NCBI GenBank assembly: GCA_024280455.1
Contig: JAJRQC010000133.1
Span: 1 to 48,921 of the forward strand
Direction: 5' to 3'
DNA length: 48,921 nt
DNA from: Deltaproteobacteria bacterium
GTDB lineage: Bacteria > Desulfobacterota > Desulfobulbia > Desulfobulbales > Desulfobulbaceae
Under the pieces are notes generated by a model that saw only the letters and a list, made by a program, of their open reading frames with translations, ran no database searches and had not been told where the DNA came from. Below, one piece after another: positions 7,999-15,710 of the stretch; position 1 is the first letter of the stretch, and every line of letters starts with the position of its first letter. The translations under genes were made by a program, and so were the position numbers.

Positions 7999-9255
7999 TT
8001 ACTCCAGATCCTGCATGGAACTTTTGGTGAACCAGAGCAGGATAAAGAGAAAAACACCGACACAGGCCGCAAGCACACCAAGCACAATCAGCGAAGCAGC
8101 GGGAAGCAGATACCCATCCATCACCGTAAAAATACGGCCTGAACACCACATCCCGGAAAAGGCCAGAAAATTTGAGGCCGCAATAATTTTTCCCTTGGAA
8201 TCGGCAGCAGGTCGAATCTGAATAAAAGAGGTAACCGGAATTAAAAAAAGACCGCCAAAAGAACCGGCACCGGCAAGCAGCGTCAACAGCAGCCAGAACG
8301 GCACACCGACAACCATTTGCACCAGCAGGCCGGAGGCCGCCATGCAGATTCCCATGCCCAGGGCACCTGGTGCCAGAACATGGATCCAGCATTTATCACT
8401 GGTTAACTTTGATGCCGCAAAGGCCCCGACACAGACCCCGACCATCAGGGAAACCGACAGCAGGCTGGTAGCGGATTTGCTGAGACCCAACTGCTGAAGA
8501 CCAAGGGTGTTGATGACCAGTACGGCCAGCAGGCTGATGAAATAAAAAAAGGTGTCGCCACTAACGGCCAGCAGCAGCAACCGATCTTTACGCAGCTCAA
8601 CGAGATCACGAATCGATCGCAACGGCCCGGTCCAGGGAAAGGGAATCTTGCCGCCGGTGGCCGGACGGGAGTAGACGCCAAAGGAAGCCAGTACACCAAG
8701 AAGAGCAATCAGGACGACACTGCCGGCAACCACCAGGCGCCCAAATGGAATCGTAGTTGCGGCCAGATTGATATCAAGGACAAAACCGGCCAGGGCCATG
8801 CCCAGTAAAATAGCCACCGTGGTCACCAGTTTGAGGATAGAGTTGGCGGTGGTGACATACTCTGGCGGGTAGAGTTCGGGGATGGAGCCGTTCAAGGCCG
8901 GGCCGAACAGGGTGGACTGCAGCCCCATTAAAAAGACCATGGTCAGGACGCAGGTCCAGTTCAGGGTCAGAATGCCGTAGGCCCCGATGAGCATGGCCGC
9001 AAGTTCCAGGAATTTCACTCCGATGACCACTCGCTTTTTGGTGAAACGATCGGCCAGCCAGCCGCCCCAGGCGGAAAACAGGATAAAGGGCAGGGAAAAC
9101 AGTTCGGTCGCCCTGCCCTGCAGTCCGGCCATGCCCGCTGCCACCGCCAGAAGCAGAACCGCCTGCTTAAAAAAGTTATCGTTAAAACCCCCGAGAAAAT
9201 AGGTCACGGCCATGGCAATGAATCGCTTTCTGGCCTGTCTGATTTTCTGTTCCAT
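7999..9255 (-). CDS. lplT: MFS transporter, LplT-like lysophospholipid flippase
   Basis: About 418 residues with around 12 hydrophobic segments. The N-terminus MAVTYFLGGFNDNFFKQAVLLLA matches the 'F-x-DN-x-K' opening of LplT-type major facilitator proteins, and WLADRFTKKR is the loop 2-3 MFS motif. LplT moves lysophospholipids across the inner membrane to Aas for re-acylation, and an Aas-like gene follows 155 bases downstream on the same strand. Start at 9255 is chosen because AGGGGG lies 6 bases upstream; the longer frame to 9294 has no such site. Confidence 0.82.
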   Translation of the reverse strand: MEQKIRQARKRFIAMAVTYFLGGFNDNFFKQAVLLLAVAAGMAGLQGRATELFSLPFILFSAWGGWLADRFTKKRVVIGVKFLELAAMLIGAYGILTLNWTCVLTMVFLMGLQSTLFGPALNGSIPELYPPEYVTTANSILKLVTTVAILLGMALAGFVLDINLAATTIPFGRLVVAGSVVLIALLGVLASFGVYSRPATGGKIPFPWTGPLRSIRDLVELRKDRLLLLAVSGDTFFYFISLLAVLVINTLGLQQLGLSKSATSLLSVSLMVGVCVGAFAASKLTSDKCWIHVLAPGALGMGICMAASGLLVQMVVGVPFWLLLTLLAGAGSFGGLFLIPVTSFIQIRPAADSKGKIIAASNFLAFSGMWCSGRIFTVMDGYLLPAASLIVLGVLAACVGVFLFILLWFTKSSMQDLE

Positions 9256-9267
9256 TATTTTCCCCCT

Positions 9268-9372
9268 GTATCCTCGCCCATGAAATACTGCCAATCCGGG
9301 CTCTTTTCATTGTTCGAAGTCTACGCTATCTGTCGTGACTGTGACCTGGTCCCGCAATGCTGGTTTATGAGA
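9268..9372 (+). repeat. Dispersed ~100 bp repeat, diverged copy 3
   Basis: The two ends resemble copies at 348-455 and 46203-46305: the left end reads TCGCCCATGAAATACTGCC with CCGGGCT soon after, and the right end CTGGTCCCGCAATGCTGGTTTAT. The middle is poorly conserved. It occupies the leader region of the lplT-like gene, between divergent genes. Confidence 0.4.
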
Positions 9373-9525
9373 ATCTGTGCCGGCCTCTGTTATCCCTTAT
9401 ATGTCAAACTGCGTGCCTGAACGAAACGAATCAAACAACCTACTGTATTCACATTAACTTTATCCGGGCACAACCCAAGGCAGAAAACAAAAGTTTGACA
9501 CTGAGCGTATACATGATATACAATA

Positions 9526-10986
9526 ATGTACATGAGCTCTACATTGTCCGGATCTGAACGAACATTTTTAGACCAGGTTTCCAAATCGATTTTTGCCAAC
9601 CCCTTTTGCGGAGAACGACACCTTTCCGACTGTCGGCTGACCGGGCTCTCCGAACAGAAGTCGCCAAAAAGCGTGCTCAAGGCTGCAGTCGGCACGGTTC
9701 GCTCAAAAGTGGAACAACTGGCCCGGGATAACAGGGCCACCCTCGCCGCCTATCAGGCCGGGGACCGGCAGCACATCGCCAATCTCTTTCTCTTTCACCT
9801 GTTCCACGCCTACCTTCCCGAGCTGGACCGACACATTCTGGCCCAACAGGAAACCATGGTGGCCATCCCTCTGCACTGCGGAGAACAGCTGGAAATGGAA
9901 CTGAAAAAATTTGGCTTTTCCAGACCGGACACGGAGAAATACATCGCCCTCTTCTTTCAGATGCGAAGGGCTTTTTACTTTATCAACACCAGCCTGATCG
10001 GCTGCAGTCCCTGCATGGAGGAACTGCGGGCCCGGCTCTGGAACACGGTCTTCACCCACGACATCGGCCTGTACGTTCAAACGCTCTGGAACAGGCTCGA
10101 AGACTTCTCAACCCTGCTCCTTGGGAAAACCGGAACCGGCAAAGGGCTGGCCGCTGCCGCCATCGGCCGCTCGGGATTCACCCCCTATACCAGCAAAACC
10201 CACCATTTCACCATCAGTTTCACCAGGGCCTTTCTCTCCATCAATCTGTGCCAGTTCCCGGAACAGTTGATCGAGTCTGAGCTGTTCGGCCACGCCCGCG
10301 GCTCCTTTACCGGCGCGGTCCGTGACCATGAGGGCATCTTTGCCCGTTCAAGCACCCATGGCGCCGTCTTTCTCGACGAAATCGGCGAGGTCTCCATTCC
10401 GACCCAGATCAAACTGCTGCGCATCCTGCAGGAACGCAGATTTTCACCGGTAGGCAGCAGCAAAGAGCATCACTTTGACGGCCGCATCATCGGTGCCACC
10501 AATCAGGATCTGGACCGGCTGATGCATACAGGTAAATTCAGGGAAGATTTTTATTTTCGCCTCTGCACGGATGTGCTGACCATCCCGTCACTGAGCCGGA
10601 GGATAGCCGAGGACCGGAGAGAACTGCGCCTTCTGAGCAGTCATCTGCTGGGAAAAATTACCGGACAGACCTCTGAATCCCTGCAGGAACAAATGTATAC
10701 GGAGTTGCGCAAACCGGCTCACCGCGGATACAACTGGCCGGGCAACGTCCGTGAACTGGAACAGGCTATTCGCAGAATTCTCCTGCACGGCACCTTCAGT
10801 CGACCGGAAATACCGCGGCGGGAAACAAAGCTGGAAAATAATCTACTCAGGCAGCAGTACAGTGTGGCCGAGTTGACCAGGCGCTACTGCACCCTCCTTT
10901 TTGAAAAACACGGCACCCTGCAGGCGGTCGCCCGGATCACCGGCCTGGACAGGCGAACGGTGAAAAAATATATTGAAACAGAATAA
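9526..10986 (+). CDS. Sigma-54-dependent transcriptional activator without receiver domain
   Basis: A 486-residue enhancer-binding protein. The first 190 residues match no domain I recognise and contain cysteines at 28, 36, 118, 160 and 163 (the last pair as C-S-P-C). The AAA+ core follows: Walker A GKTGTGKG (200-207), the sigma-54 contact loop as GSFTGA instead of the usual GAFTGA, Walker B VFLDEIGE, and the RDDFYFRL-like REDFYFRL. NWPGNVRELEQAI and a C-terminal helix-turn-helix (AVARITGLDRRTVKKYI) complete it. Loss of a receiver domain suggests direct sensing by the N-terminal part. Targets are unknown: no -24/-12 promoter was seen ahead of the divergent lplT-like gene. Confidence 0.88.
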   Translation: MYMSSTLSGSERTFLDQVSKSIFANPFCGERHLSDCRLTGLSEQKSPKSVLKAAVGTVRSKVEQLARDNRATLAAYQAGDRQHIANLFLFHLFHAYLPELDRHILAQQETMVAIPLHCGEQLEMELKKFGFSRPDTEKYIALFFQMRRAFYFINTSLIGCSPCMEELRARLWNTVFTHDIGLYVQTLWNRLEDFSTLLLGKTGTGKGLAAAAIGRSGFTPYTSKTHHFTISFTRAFLSINLCQFPEQLIESELFGHARGSFTGAVRDHEGIFARSSTHGAVFLDEIGEVSIPTQIKLLRILQERRFSPVGSSKEHHFDGRIIGATNQDLDRLMHTGKFREDFYFRLCTDVLTIPSLSRRIAEDRRELRLLSSHLLGKITGQTSESLQEQMYTELRKPAHRGYNWPGNVRELEQAIRRILLHGTFSRPEIPRRETKLENNLLRQQYSVAELTRRYCTLLFEKHGTLQAVARITGLDRRTVKKYIETE

Positions 10987-11201
10987 GAAAAACGGCCATA
11001 CCCTGCAGCCATAACAATGACACCGCTTCGCGGATATGAAAACAGCCTGAGAGAACAATAGCCATTCCAATACGTGTCAGAATTCCAGGACGTTTACGCC
11101 GCAATGCATTTTCGACCTGCAGATCCGAAAGCCATCAATATCCAAGTCCACCATTCCTCGGAGAACCGGTCAGGTAGCGAAGCTTTGTCGCGTTGCAGCG
11201 G

Positions 11202-11837
11202 CTACAGGATTCGCGCAAAACCGCTGTAAAAAAAATACCCGGAAAAGAGGACCAGAAAAGACGCACAGCAGCCAATCAGCCTCCGGTAAAAAACATCGCT
11301 GAAAAACCGCCTTCCCCGGGCCACTCCGAAGGAGATCAGGGTATACCAGGCCAGATCAGCCAGGATGTGGCCAAGGAAGAAAACCATAACCCCGACGATC
11401 CCGAAGGTAACCGAATATACAACATAGCCGAGCCCGATAGATGCCCACCACAGGAGCCAGTAAGGATTTGCCAGACTGAACAGGATGCCGGCAAGGACCA
11501 GGTTTCTGCTTTTTGTATCACCAGTATCGAAATCGAGGCGAAGACCGGACAGGCTTCTGAGCATGGAAAACCCCATCCACAACAGGAGAGCGCCGCCGAC
11601 CAGTGATATAAAAATGAAAACATCATTGCGCTGCAGCAGTGGTGCCGCCCCCAGAAGCAGAGCGGTTATCAGCACAAGCTCAAGAAGACCATGCCCAAAA
11701 ATCATCAGGGGCCCGGCAATGGCTCCCCGGCGCGAGCTCTCGCTCACCGTGACCGTCAGCAGGGGACCGGGCATCAAAGCGCCGGATAATGCTATTAAAA
11801 AAGATGTGCAAAATATTGTAATAAGGGCAATTGTCAT
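11202..11837 (-). CDS. LysE/RhtB family exporter
   Basis: A 211-residue membrane protein with about six hydrophobic segments. The N-terminal GALMPGPLLTVTVSESSRRG is the LysE/RhtB-family signature (MPGP followed by a small-residue helix). NPYWLLWWASIG in the middle is also typical. Family members export amino acids or related small molecules; the substrate is not determinable. It starts 24 bases after the stop of the rhodanese-ferritin gene, so the two are probably co-transcribed. Confidence 0.85.
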   Translation of the reverse strand: MTIALITIFCTSFLIALSGALMPGPLLTVTVSESSRRGAIAGPLMIFGHGLLELVLITALLLGAAPLLQRNDVFIFISLVGGALLLWMGFSMLRSLSGLRLDFDTGDTKSRNLVLAGILFSLANPYWLLWWASIGLGYVVYSVTFGIVGVMVFFLGHILADLAWYTLISFGVARGRRFFSDVFYRRLIGCCASFLVLFSGYFFYSGFARIL

Positions 11838-11861
11838 TTCTGCTCCGTTCAGGCCGACCCG

Positions 11862-12692
11862 TCAGCCATTCTCGCAGAACTGCAGGGCCTCAGCGGCTAT
11901 GCGCATGTGTTCTTTTTCAGCCTGGGCAATGGCCAGAAAGGCCTCCGCCATCTTAGGTTCCGTAAAATAATCGGCCATATTACGATACAGATCATAAGCC
12001 GCATACTCAATGGTGATGGCCATCTCGATAATATCCAGGCAGGACTCATCGCCGGAGGCATCGAGTATCCGCGTCATCGCCTCAAGGCTCTTTCCGCCCT
12101 CTATCACCTCACCGGGCAAAGAGCCGTAGAGCTCTTCAAAGGGTGGCGCCCCGGAGGCCTCCTGCCGGTAGAATGTATAGATCAACCGGGCATGCCCCTC
12201 TTCGGCCCTGGCCAGCAGGTCAATAAAACGGGCAAATCCCTGTTCCCGGTGGCGGACAAGTACCTTCGTATAAAAGAGTTCAGCTCCACGTTCCAGGTCC
12301 ATGGCCTGGAGGAAGATATCCGCCGGATCGCCCTGGAGTGGAAAAATCCGCATCCTGGGGAAATCGGGCAGGGTATAATCATTCCAGGAGAGTATTCCCC
12401 CGCTCAAATTGAAAATTTCCGTCTCAAAGTAGGGCCGGGAACCGGCAAACAGGGACGCCACCTGCGACCGTTTGCCCGATCGTCAGTAAAAAATAATATC
12501 CCGGTCCAGCGGCAGTTCACTCAGGCGGGCGGACAACTCTCCCACCGGCATAAGACAGGCTCCGGGGATATGGCCTTTCCTATATTCTTTAGGGTTGCGG
12601 ACATCGACCAGCAGGTAGTCTTCTTCCTTATGCGTCCGCATATATTCACGTAATTCATCGGCCGTAACATTTGTGAACTCTTTTCGTCCCAT
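11862..12692 (-). CDS. Selenocysteine-containing rhodanese-ferritin fusion protein
   Basis: Read through one in-frame TGA, this is a 276-residue protein. Residues about 5-100 form a rhodanese domain: YLLVDVRNPKEYRKGHIPGA, then DIIFY-U-RSGKRSQVA, then FNLSGGILSW. The TGA (12485-12483, residue 70) falls exactly on the catalytic cysteine of the C-R-S-G-x-R loop. Residues about 115-275 form a rubrerythrin-like diiron domain with two E-x-x-H motifs (EEGH, EKEH) and further glutamates in LERGAELF and ITIEYAAYDLY. Both halves are well preserved, in the same frame, and a SECIS-like hairpin follows the TGA, so selenocysteine insertion is far likelier than a nonsense mutation. Start at 12692 has AGGAG upstream. 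Likely role: sulfur or selenium transfer, or peroxide/persulfide detoxification. Conventional gene callers would split it at 12461/12483. Confidence 0.88.
12444..12476 (-). promoter_or_regulatory. Bacterial SECIS-like stem-loop
   Basis: On the minus strand, the 17-base apical hairpin GGTCGCAGGTGGCGTCC (12469-12453) pairs GG-U-CGC with GCG-U-CC around loop AGGUG, with a U-U mismatch in the stem. The E. coli fdhF SECIS apical hairpin (established knowledge) has the same GGU-x-GC-AGGU layout with a bulged U. A lower stem GGCAAAC (12476-12470) pairs with GTTTGCC (12450-12444). The loop begins 19 bases after the TGA, close to the known spacing. Confidence 0.8.
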
Positions 12693-12732
12693 ATCTCCTC
12701 CCCGGTCTTCCCGTACATAACATGGGCCAATA

Positions 12733-12769
12733 TTCGACAACTCCCGCATACCCTCGACAATTTTGTCGA
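12733..12769 (+). promoter_or_regulatory. Putative enhancer (activator-binding) site
   Basis: An inverted repeat TCGACAA (12754-12760), TT, TTGTCGA (12763-12769), with a further half-site TTCGACAA at 12733-12740. It lies about 85-120 bases upstream of the -24/-12 promoter at 12855. That is the usual place for a sigma-54 activator site, and the operon encodes an NtrC-type regulator that could bind it. Confidence 0.55.
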
Positions 12770-12854
12770 AGCAAAATGGTTGCAGGCAGTTTCTTTTCAC
12801 TAGAAATACCAATAATCCTTGTAAAATCAAGCCATTTCTTTTTCGTCAACCGAC

Positions 12855-12870
12855 TGGCACAGATCATGCT
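12855..12870 (+). promoter_or_regulatory. Sigma-54 (-24/-12) promoter
   Basis: TGGCACAGATCATGCT: the invariant GG and GC are 10 bases apart, and 9 of the 10 most conserved consensus positions (TGGCAC, TGCT) match. The predicted transcript starts near 12882 and gives a leader of about 37 bases to the gene at 12919. Confidence 0.75.
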
Positions 12871-12918
12871 TTTTATGCTATACATATTTTATCAATCTAT
12901 TTAATGGAGATTGCCGCA

Positions 12919-13749
12919 ATGAACATGCGTAAAATCACTTCCCTCACCATGCTGATTTCTTTTGTCCTGGAGCTGGTGACCAGTGTCATCCTCTATATCG
13001 TACCCCAGGGCCGGGTGGCCTACTGGTCGGACTGGCGCCTGTGGGGACTGACCAAAAGCCAGTGGGGCGATCTGCACATCAACCTGGGTATTCTTTTCCT
13101 GCTGGCTGCTTTTCTGCACCTGTTCTACAACTGGAAACCCATGATTGCCTATATGAAGAACAAGGCAAAAGAGCTTAAAGTTTTTACCGCTGATTTCAAT
13201 ATCGCTCTGATAGTATCCGTAATAGTTTGCCTCGGCACATTCTTCAACATCCCGCCCATGTCCACAGTGCTGGACTTCAGCGAATCGATCAAGGATGCCG
13301 CAGCGAAGCAGTACGGTGAGCCGCCCTATGGCCACGCCGAACTCTCCTCGCTCAAACTCTTTGCCAGGAAAACAGATCTGGATCTGGAGGCTGCTAAAAC
13401 ATTGCTCAACGAGGCCGGTATCAAAGGGGTTGACGATCAGATCACCCTGGGTGAGCTGGCAAAAATCAACCAGACCACTCCCAAGGCGCTCTTTGCAATC
13501 ATGAACCCGGCCCTGGTCAAAAATGACGGTGAGGGTTCCTTTCCCGACTCACCGCCGTCCGGTTTCGGGCACAAGACCCTGGCTGAAATCTGCTCCACCT
13601 ATACCCTGAACATACCGACCGTTATCCGTGACCTGGCCGGGAAAGGGATCACGGCCAGACCGGAACAAACCTTTAAAGAAATAGCAGCGGACAATGACAC
13701 TGATCCGCATGCCCTGTTCGAGGTCCTGCATGGGCTGGTGGTTCAGTAA
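12919..13749 (+). CDS. DUF4405 membrane protein with C-terminal helical repeats
   Basis: About 276 residues. The N-terminal part has three to four membrane helices with histidines in WGDLHINLG and AFLHLFYNW, as in DUF4405 proteins, which resemble small cytochrome b-like membrane domains; haem binding is a guess. The C-terminal ~150 residues contain two related helical repeats: LFARKTDLDLEAAKTLLNEAGI...LGELAKINQTTPKALFAIM and AEICSTYTLNIPTVIRDLAGKGI...FKEIAADNDTDPHALFEVL. Start at 12919 fits GGAG 9 bases upstream. It is the first gene behind the sigma-54 promoter, followed by a secreted protein, a sensor kinase and its regulator, and may be part of the sensed or controlled envelope function. 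Confidence 0.8.
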   Translation: MNMRKITSLTMLISFVLELVTSVILYIVPQGRVAYWSDWRLWGLTKSQWGDLHINLGILFLLAAFLHLFYNWKPMIAYMKNKAKELKVFTADFNIALIVSVIVCLGTFFNIPPMSTVLDFSESIKDAAAKQYGEPPYGHAELSSLKLFARKTDLDLEAAKTLLNEAGIKGVDDQITLGELAKINQTTPKALFAIMNPALVKNDGEGSFPDSPPSGFGHKTLAEICSTYTLNIPTVIRDLAGKGITARPEQTFKEIAADNDTDPHALFEVLHGLVVQ

Positions 13750-14140
13750 ACACTGTACGCTCTTCTTCTTTCTGCTCCTTGCCGGACTGCCACTTGCGTG
13801 TCCGGCCGGGGCCCAGACACTCGTCGGCACAGTTGTGTCTGCGGGAGAGACACAGTTTGTTTTCCGGCAGACACCAAAACAGGGAACAGAGGAGGCGATG
13901 CCTGAGATCCAGGTAGTCTTTCTCCCCGCATCCCGGAGAGGGCCGTTTTCAGGCGGACCCGCTTTTCCTCGCTGCGTGCGTAAAGGCAGGACTGTTCGGA
14001 TCAGCGGCTCTTTTGATCCGGAAAAACACATCTTCCTGGCCCGGACAATACATGGCGTTCCCGGCCCGGGAAAACATCATGATCCCACCGGGGTCCGGGC
14101 AAGGCTGGGTCGCTGTCGGCATACTTCGGGATCGCCATGA
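13730..14140 (+). CDS. Small secreted protein of unknown function
   Basis: About 136 residues. The start at 13730 gives a good signal peptide (HCTLFFFLLLAGLPLACPAGAQ), whereas the longer frame to 13694 buries it. The mature part contains VGTVVSAGETQFVFRQTP and later GRTVRISGSFDPEKHIFLARTI, alternating beta-strand patterns reminiscent of an OB-fold; this is weak. It overlaps the end of the DUF4405 gene and, by ATGA, the kinase gene start, so it is translationally coupled within the operon. Function not recognised. Confidence 0.7.
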   Translation: MGWWFSKHCTLFFFLLLAGLPLACPAGAQTLVGTVVSAGETQFVFRQTPKQGTEEAMPEIQVVFLPASRRGPFSGGPAFPRCVRKGRTVRISGSFDPEKHIFLARTIHGVPGPGKHHDPTGVRARLGRCRHTSGSP

Positions 14141-15699
14141 CCAGTTCCAACCCGACAAAAACAACCGGATCTCCCCTCCCCTCCTGGCTCATCAACCTGC
14201 TGGGATTCGGCCTGCTGATCACTCTGGTTCTGGCCTCTTTTTTCTATCAGATGCGTGGCATCAATGAAAGTATGAAGAAAAATGTGCTTGATCGTACCCG
14301 GATGGTCGCTGCGATCATCGAGCAAAATCTGGCCAATGCCACCCTGGCTCTGACCACCGTTGACAATATGGTTGCCACCTTTCTTCGCGACAAGGCCGAT
14401 TTCATTGTGTACCTTGACGGGATCGACCCCCTGCAGCCCGAAGAGCTGACGGCCCTGGCCCGGGAAACCGGCCTGCTCGGCATCACTCTGATTCGTCCGG
14501 ACAACAGCTCAGTCAGCGGTCCGGAGGGCTGGAATCCCGAGCCATTCACCTGCAGTGACAACCCGGACACGCTTCGCTACCTGGGAAACAAAATTCTTTT
14601 CCTGCATGACTCCAGCCGGGAAAGCGACGACCTCAGCTGCCTGCTCACCGGTCTTGATGGAACCGCGATCGCAGATTTACGAAAAAACAGCTCTCTGGAC
14701 ACCTTACTGGCTTCACTGTCAAAGCTGCCCGGCATTCGCAGAGTAGAGCTGGTGACGGAACCCTCTGATTCCAAAACTTCATTCGTTCGCTTAATCACCG
14801 ACAACGGCCAGGCCATTGCCCGAGCCGGATTTCCCATGGGCTCGGGCACCGTTGTCGTCAGTCTGGATGCGCACCGGTTTCTCAAACGCCGGGATGAACT
14901 GCGCCGCCAGTTTTTCTTCTTTGCCGGCCTGTTGCTTGTACTGGGCATTTTCTTTTCCTGGCTTCTGTACCGCTTTCAACAGAACAACCTGGACCAGGTC
15001 AGGACCTTTGAAAAGGCACTTGCCGGGGAACATGAAGCCGCTGCCCTTGGCCGAACAACCGCCACCATTGCCCATGAGATCCGCAACCCCTTAAATGCTC
15101 TCAACATGGGACTGCAGAGGTTGCGTATGGAATCCAGCAACCTGGACCAGGACCAGGAAGAACTCATCTCCGCCATGGGCGAGGCCGTCAAACGCACTTC
15201 CGGGATTGTCTCCGAGCTGCAACGCTATACCCGCCCTCTCCAGCCTGCAGACGACACCGTCTATCTTGACCGACAACTCAACCAGATCCTTGCCCTCTAT
15301 GGCCCGCAGATCAAAAAACAGCGGATTTCACTGCTCGTTGAATCAACCACACCGATTTCCCTGCAGGGAGACAGAGATCTGATCAACGAACTGCTGGAAA
15401 ACCTGATTAAAAATGCGGTTGAGGCACAACCTGAAGGCGGATATTTACGGATCAGGCTGTCGGAAAAAAATACATCGGTGCAGCTGCGGATTAAAAACAG
15501 CGGCTTCCTGCTGGATAGCGACCAGTCCGGACGTATCGGCGAGCCGTATTTTACGACCAAGACCCGGGGAACAGGTCTGGGGCTGGCCCTGAGTCGACGT
15601 ATCGCCAAAGCGCATGGCGGCACCATGGAGATCATTCCAGATCAAAGCAAAGAAATACTGAGAGTTCTTGTCAGCCTGCCCAAAAAACCTATTGAGTGA
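14137..15699 (+). CDS. Membrane sensor histidine kinase
   Basis: A 520-residue kinase of the NtrB/ZraS type. Two membrane helices (about 17-37 and 259-279) bracket a periplasmic sensor domain of about 220 residues. The H-box IAHEIRNPLNALN puts the phosphorylated histidine at 313. The N-box is LLENLIKNAVEAQPEGG, and the G-boxes include GEPYFTTKTRGTGLGLALSRRI. The ligand is unknown; the sensor region contains C139 and C168. It overlaps the preceding secreted-protein gene by four bases and the regulator gene by three, so kinase and regulator form a cognate pair. Confidence 0.92.
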   Translation: MTSSNPTKTTGSPLPSWLINLLGFGLLITLVLASFFYQMRGINESMKKNVLDRTRMVAAIIEQNLANATLALTTVDNMVATFLRDKADFIVYLDGIDPLQPEELTALARETGLLGITLIRPDNSSVSGPEGWNPEPFTCSDNPDTLRYLGNKILFLHDSSRESDDLSCLLTGLDGTAIADLRKNSSLDTLLASLSKLPGIRRVELVTEPSDSKTSFVRLITDNGQAIARAGFPMGSGTVVVSLDAHRFLKRRDELRRQFFFFAGLLLVLGIFFSWLLYRFQQNNLDQVRTFEKALAGEHEAAALGRTTATIAHEIRNPLNALNMGLQRLRMESSNLDQDQEELISAMGEAVKRTSGIVSELQRYTRPLQPADDTVYLDRQLNQILALYGPQIKKQRISLLVESTTPISLQGDRDLINELLENLIKNAVEAQPEGGYLRIRLSEKNTSVQLRIKNSGFLLDSDQSGRIGEPYFTTKTRGTGLGLALSRRIAKAHGGTMEIIPDQSKEILRVLVSLPKKPIE

Positions 15700-15710
15700 G
15701 AATACAAAAA

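Noticed and set aside
9256-9525. Sigma-54 promoter for the lplT-like gene under the divergent activator
   Set aside because: TGGCAGTATTTCATGG on the minus strand lacks the required GC at -12.
11862-12830. Two separate genes (a 115-residue rhodanese ending at 12483 and a 199-residue ferritin starting at 12461)
   Set aside because: They share a frame, are split only by TGA at the rhodanese active site, and a SECIS-like hairpin follows. The ferritin part would have no ribosome binding site and would begin in the middle of the rhodanese fold.
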